Part shown: in pieces, positions 62,179 through 64,000 of the stretch
How the letters are laid out: each line of letters begins with the position of its first letter
How positions within the stretch are numbered: position 1 is the first letter of the stretch
Translations under genes and position numbers: made by a program
The notes under the pieces: model-generated
Database searches by the model: none
Told to the model about the DNA's origin: nothing
Seen by the model: the letters and a program-made list of their open reading frames with translations, nothing else
Assembly (NCBI GenBank): GCA_020726505.1
Contig: JAHLEZ010000007.1
Coordinates: 930,001 to 994,000, forward strand
Source: Leptodontidium sp. MPI-SDFR-AT-0119
Taxonomy: Eukaryota; Ascomycota; Leotiomycetes; Helotiales; Leptodontidiaceae
DNA length: 64,000 nt
Direction: 5' to 3'

Positions 62179-62535
62179 TATCCCCTAAACTGCCATAAGG
62201 CCGCCAGCCTAAAGGCCCCTGTAGCGATACCCTAAATTAAGCGAAGAACACCAAAATTTCAGGGAGTCATCCAAACTTAGTGTATTCTACACCTAATTAC
62301 TATGATATGTTGCAAAGCAGTTGCTTTTTCTACAAAGATAGATATTACATTGCTTGCACCCAAACCAAGAAGTAACTCTTTTACCTGATTGGCTAGAATT
62401 ATTAGGTGTAGCCTCTCTAAGAGCTACTCTTTTAGTTGGGCGGGCCCCGCAACGCACGGGCCCTGTAGTGATGGCAACGCCCTGAAGCCCCATAAAAAAA
62501 GGTGCGATTTGGTGCGTCTGGCAGTTAAGGGGATA
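62179..62535. mobile_element. MITE-like element A, TA-flanked, about 357 bp
   Basis: The left end reads TA-TCCCCTAAACTGCCA and the right end TGGCAGTTAAGGGGA-TA. The two are imperfect inverted repeats of about 15 bp, each beginning right after or before a TA dinucleotide, the target duplication expected of Tc1/mariner-type transposition. The interior is non-coding. The ends match those of element B 160 bp away. Confidence 0.7.
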
Positions 62536-62696
62536 AGACAAGGCGTTAACTGGAGCTCATCCTGAACTGATTGGTGAAGTCCGGAAAAAGCCACTAACAT
62601 TCACGAAATTCCATTGGTAGGCTGCGAAACCATTATTAAATCGGTCAGATATCAGGAAGCCCCTTCAACGACAGCCAGAGAAATCCCTAGTTCGGA

Positions 62697-62866
62697 TATC
62701 CCCTTAAATGCGATTCCATGCACCATCCTGAAAGGCCTGTAAGCGAAGCCTAGACGCAAGGTGACTGAGCCTGAAGGATGCAGATCAGCCACTAAGACCA
62801 GGGACAGTGGTGCCCCGCACGCTGTAGCTCCCTGAAGCAGATGTGCATGCCGCATTCAAGGGGATA
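62697..62866. mobile_element. MITE-like element B, TA-flanked, about 170 bp
   Basis: The left end is TA-TCCCCTTAAATGCG and the right end CGCATTCAAGGGGA-TA, imperfect inverted repeats. Just inside them CATGCAC and GTGCATG extend the symmetry, so the element could fold as a long imperfect hairpin. It shares the terminal consensus TCCCCTTAA(A/C)TGC with element A. Non-coding. Confidence 0.7.
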
Positions 62867-63858
62867 TGTTACTTTATTGGCCCTCGTTTGGTAGGTCAGC
62901 TTCCCGGTCTCACATTGTGTGTCTCTCATCAAAAATAATGTGAGATCATCGTAGTGTAGTCGCGATATTGAGATCCCAGTCATGTGTGACTATTGAGACC
63001 TCGGGTCTTGACTGCAGAAACACCAGCCAAGATCGTTGGGTGCTTGCGTTCTGCTCAGGGAAAGAATACCGTATGCCTGCAAGTCTCTCGGAGGGTACTG
63101 GCCCGACTAACTCCCACGCAAGAAAGCGATAAAACAAGAATGGGTAAGACTCGTACGCAATGGCCATTTTAATACGTAAACAATTATTATGCGGCATTTT
63201 ATCTCGATCGGGGCAAGGGGTTTCTTTAATTGTTCTCACCAGTCGTTTTCTATATCTGACGGATTGATGCAAAGTGCCAAAGTTTCCTGGTTTGACCCAG
63301 CAATCTACTAAAGTTGTGAAGGACAGCATCTGGAGCTCCATTAAAGTTCTCGGCTGGTTCAGTTGATCGTCTGCTTGCTTCCTATGAACTTTGGTGCTAC
63401 AGGGAAAAGGTTCACATGCAGTTTGTGCATCCCCTGTGGTGGCTCAGAGGCGTCTCTAGTTACGACGGAGATGCAGGGGTGCTGAACTCAAGGACAAACA
63501 AAAGTTGTTCCCCGAAGTCTTGTCTCGCCCCTCTGCTCTTTGCTCTGTCACCTTACCAAAACCATCTTGGCGAGCCGTCCTGCAGCGGAATAGGCCGTGA
63601 AACGCACGGATACAATGCCCGACAGACAATGCGGTCGAGTTATTGATCATAACTAATTTTGTCGCTTTTCGAGGAGTGAGCGAGATGGTGATCTATTTAG
63701 TAAGTAGAGGTTGATCCCACTACTTGGTTCCTGGTGGATAGCCTGGGCTCACCTAGCGCCTTGTGTATTCTCTACAGCATTTTTGAACAGTTCATCTACT
63801 TCTTCGAGGCATCCTTCCCGTCAATCTTTTTCGTCCTCATTACAAACAACGGCGGAGT
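62867..63858. other. intergenic region, promoter side of the last gene
   Basis: No supported gene. Open frames near 62946-63341 and 63416-63650 have no domain. Confidence 0.4.
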
Positions 63859-64000
63859 ATGGCTTCGACAATGTCAACCCCGGGAATGCCAACTCCAACC
63901 CCCGTCCCAACCCAACAGCCTCATCTCAAAGCAACGAACATTGCCATTATAACTCTAGCCGGCCTTTTCGTCGTACTCCGGTTCGTGGCTAGATGGAAGA
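63859..64000 (+). CDS. rhodopsin-domain-type membrane protein, N-terminus only (cut by window end)
   Basis: The ATG at 63859 opens a frame that runs to the window edge: MASTMSTPGMPTPTPVPTQQ, then HLKATNIAIITLAGLFVVLRFVARWK. A Pro/Thr-rich head followed by TM1 that ends in LRFxAR is the usual start of fungal rhodopsin-domain proteins. Only 47 residues are visible, so the family call rests on this pattern and on the two other members in the window. Confidence 0.6.
   Translation, partial: MASTMSTPGMPTPTPVPTQQPHLKATNIAIITLAGLFVVLRFVARWK

Overview
The window is nuclear DNA of a filamentous ascomycete (Pezizomycotina). Genes are dense and carry short introns of about 47-230 nt with GTAAGT-like donors and CTAAC/CTGAC branch sites. 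The gene content is typical of that group: fungal-only receptor-like rhodopsin-domain proteins, a Zn2Cys6 regulator, a DUF3176 membrane protein, HET-type and SRPK-like genes, a tyrosinase, and a vanillyl-alcohol oxidase. The Leotiomycetes are a reasonable guess, but the sequence alone does not prove it.

The left part (about 0.6-26 kb) mixes intact and broken genes. Broken: an aminoglycoside-phosphotransferase-family gene, the C-terminal remnant of a HET-type gene, an SRPK-like kinase with three TAG stops, and a decayed AMP-forming acyl-CoA synthetase. Intact: a small membrane protein, a secreted subtilisin-like protease, an unrecognised three-exon gene, a seven-exon rhodopsin-domain membrane protein, and a secreted tyrosinase. 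A nucleotidyltransferase-like gene has one unresolved junction. Several long gene-poor stretches separate them.

The middle part (about 27-47 kb) looks like conserved core genome: the very long THO2 subunit of the THO transcription/mRNA-export complex, a hypothetical protein, a vanillyl-alcohol oxidase with every catalytic residue in place, an AYR1-like short-chain dehydrogenase, a Ysc84/SYLF-domain protein, and a tiny single-pass membrane protein. No pseudogenes were seen here; the only break is a one-base frame slip in a homopolymer near the THO2 C-terminus.

The right part (about 48-64 kb) is mixed again. It has a broken paraoxonase-like gene, a ketopantoate-reductase family gene, a secreted Cys-rich single-pass membrane protein, and a DUF3176 protein. 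These are followed by what looks like an eroded metabolic neighbourhood: a broken FMN-dependent monooxygenase, an intact GRE2-like reductase, a regulator with a C2HC finger plus a Zn2Cys6 cluster, and the tail of an ABC transporter. It ends with two divergently transcribed rhodopsin-domain genes, one apparently short at its C-terminus and one cut by the window edge. Between them lie two MITE-like elements that share terminal inverted repeats and are flanked by TA.

I found no CRISPR array, no convincing tRNA or rRNA gene, and no clear new multi-gene system. The most interesting signals are the microexons, the matched MITE pair, the RIP-like stop codons, and the contrast between pseudogene-rich flanks and an intact core. 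Exon borders come from splice consensus plus reading-frame continuity, not from transcripts.
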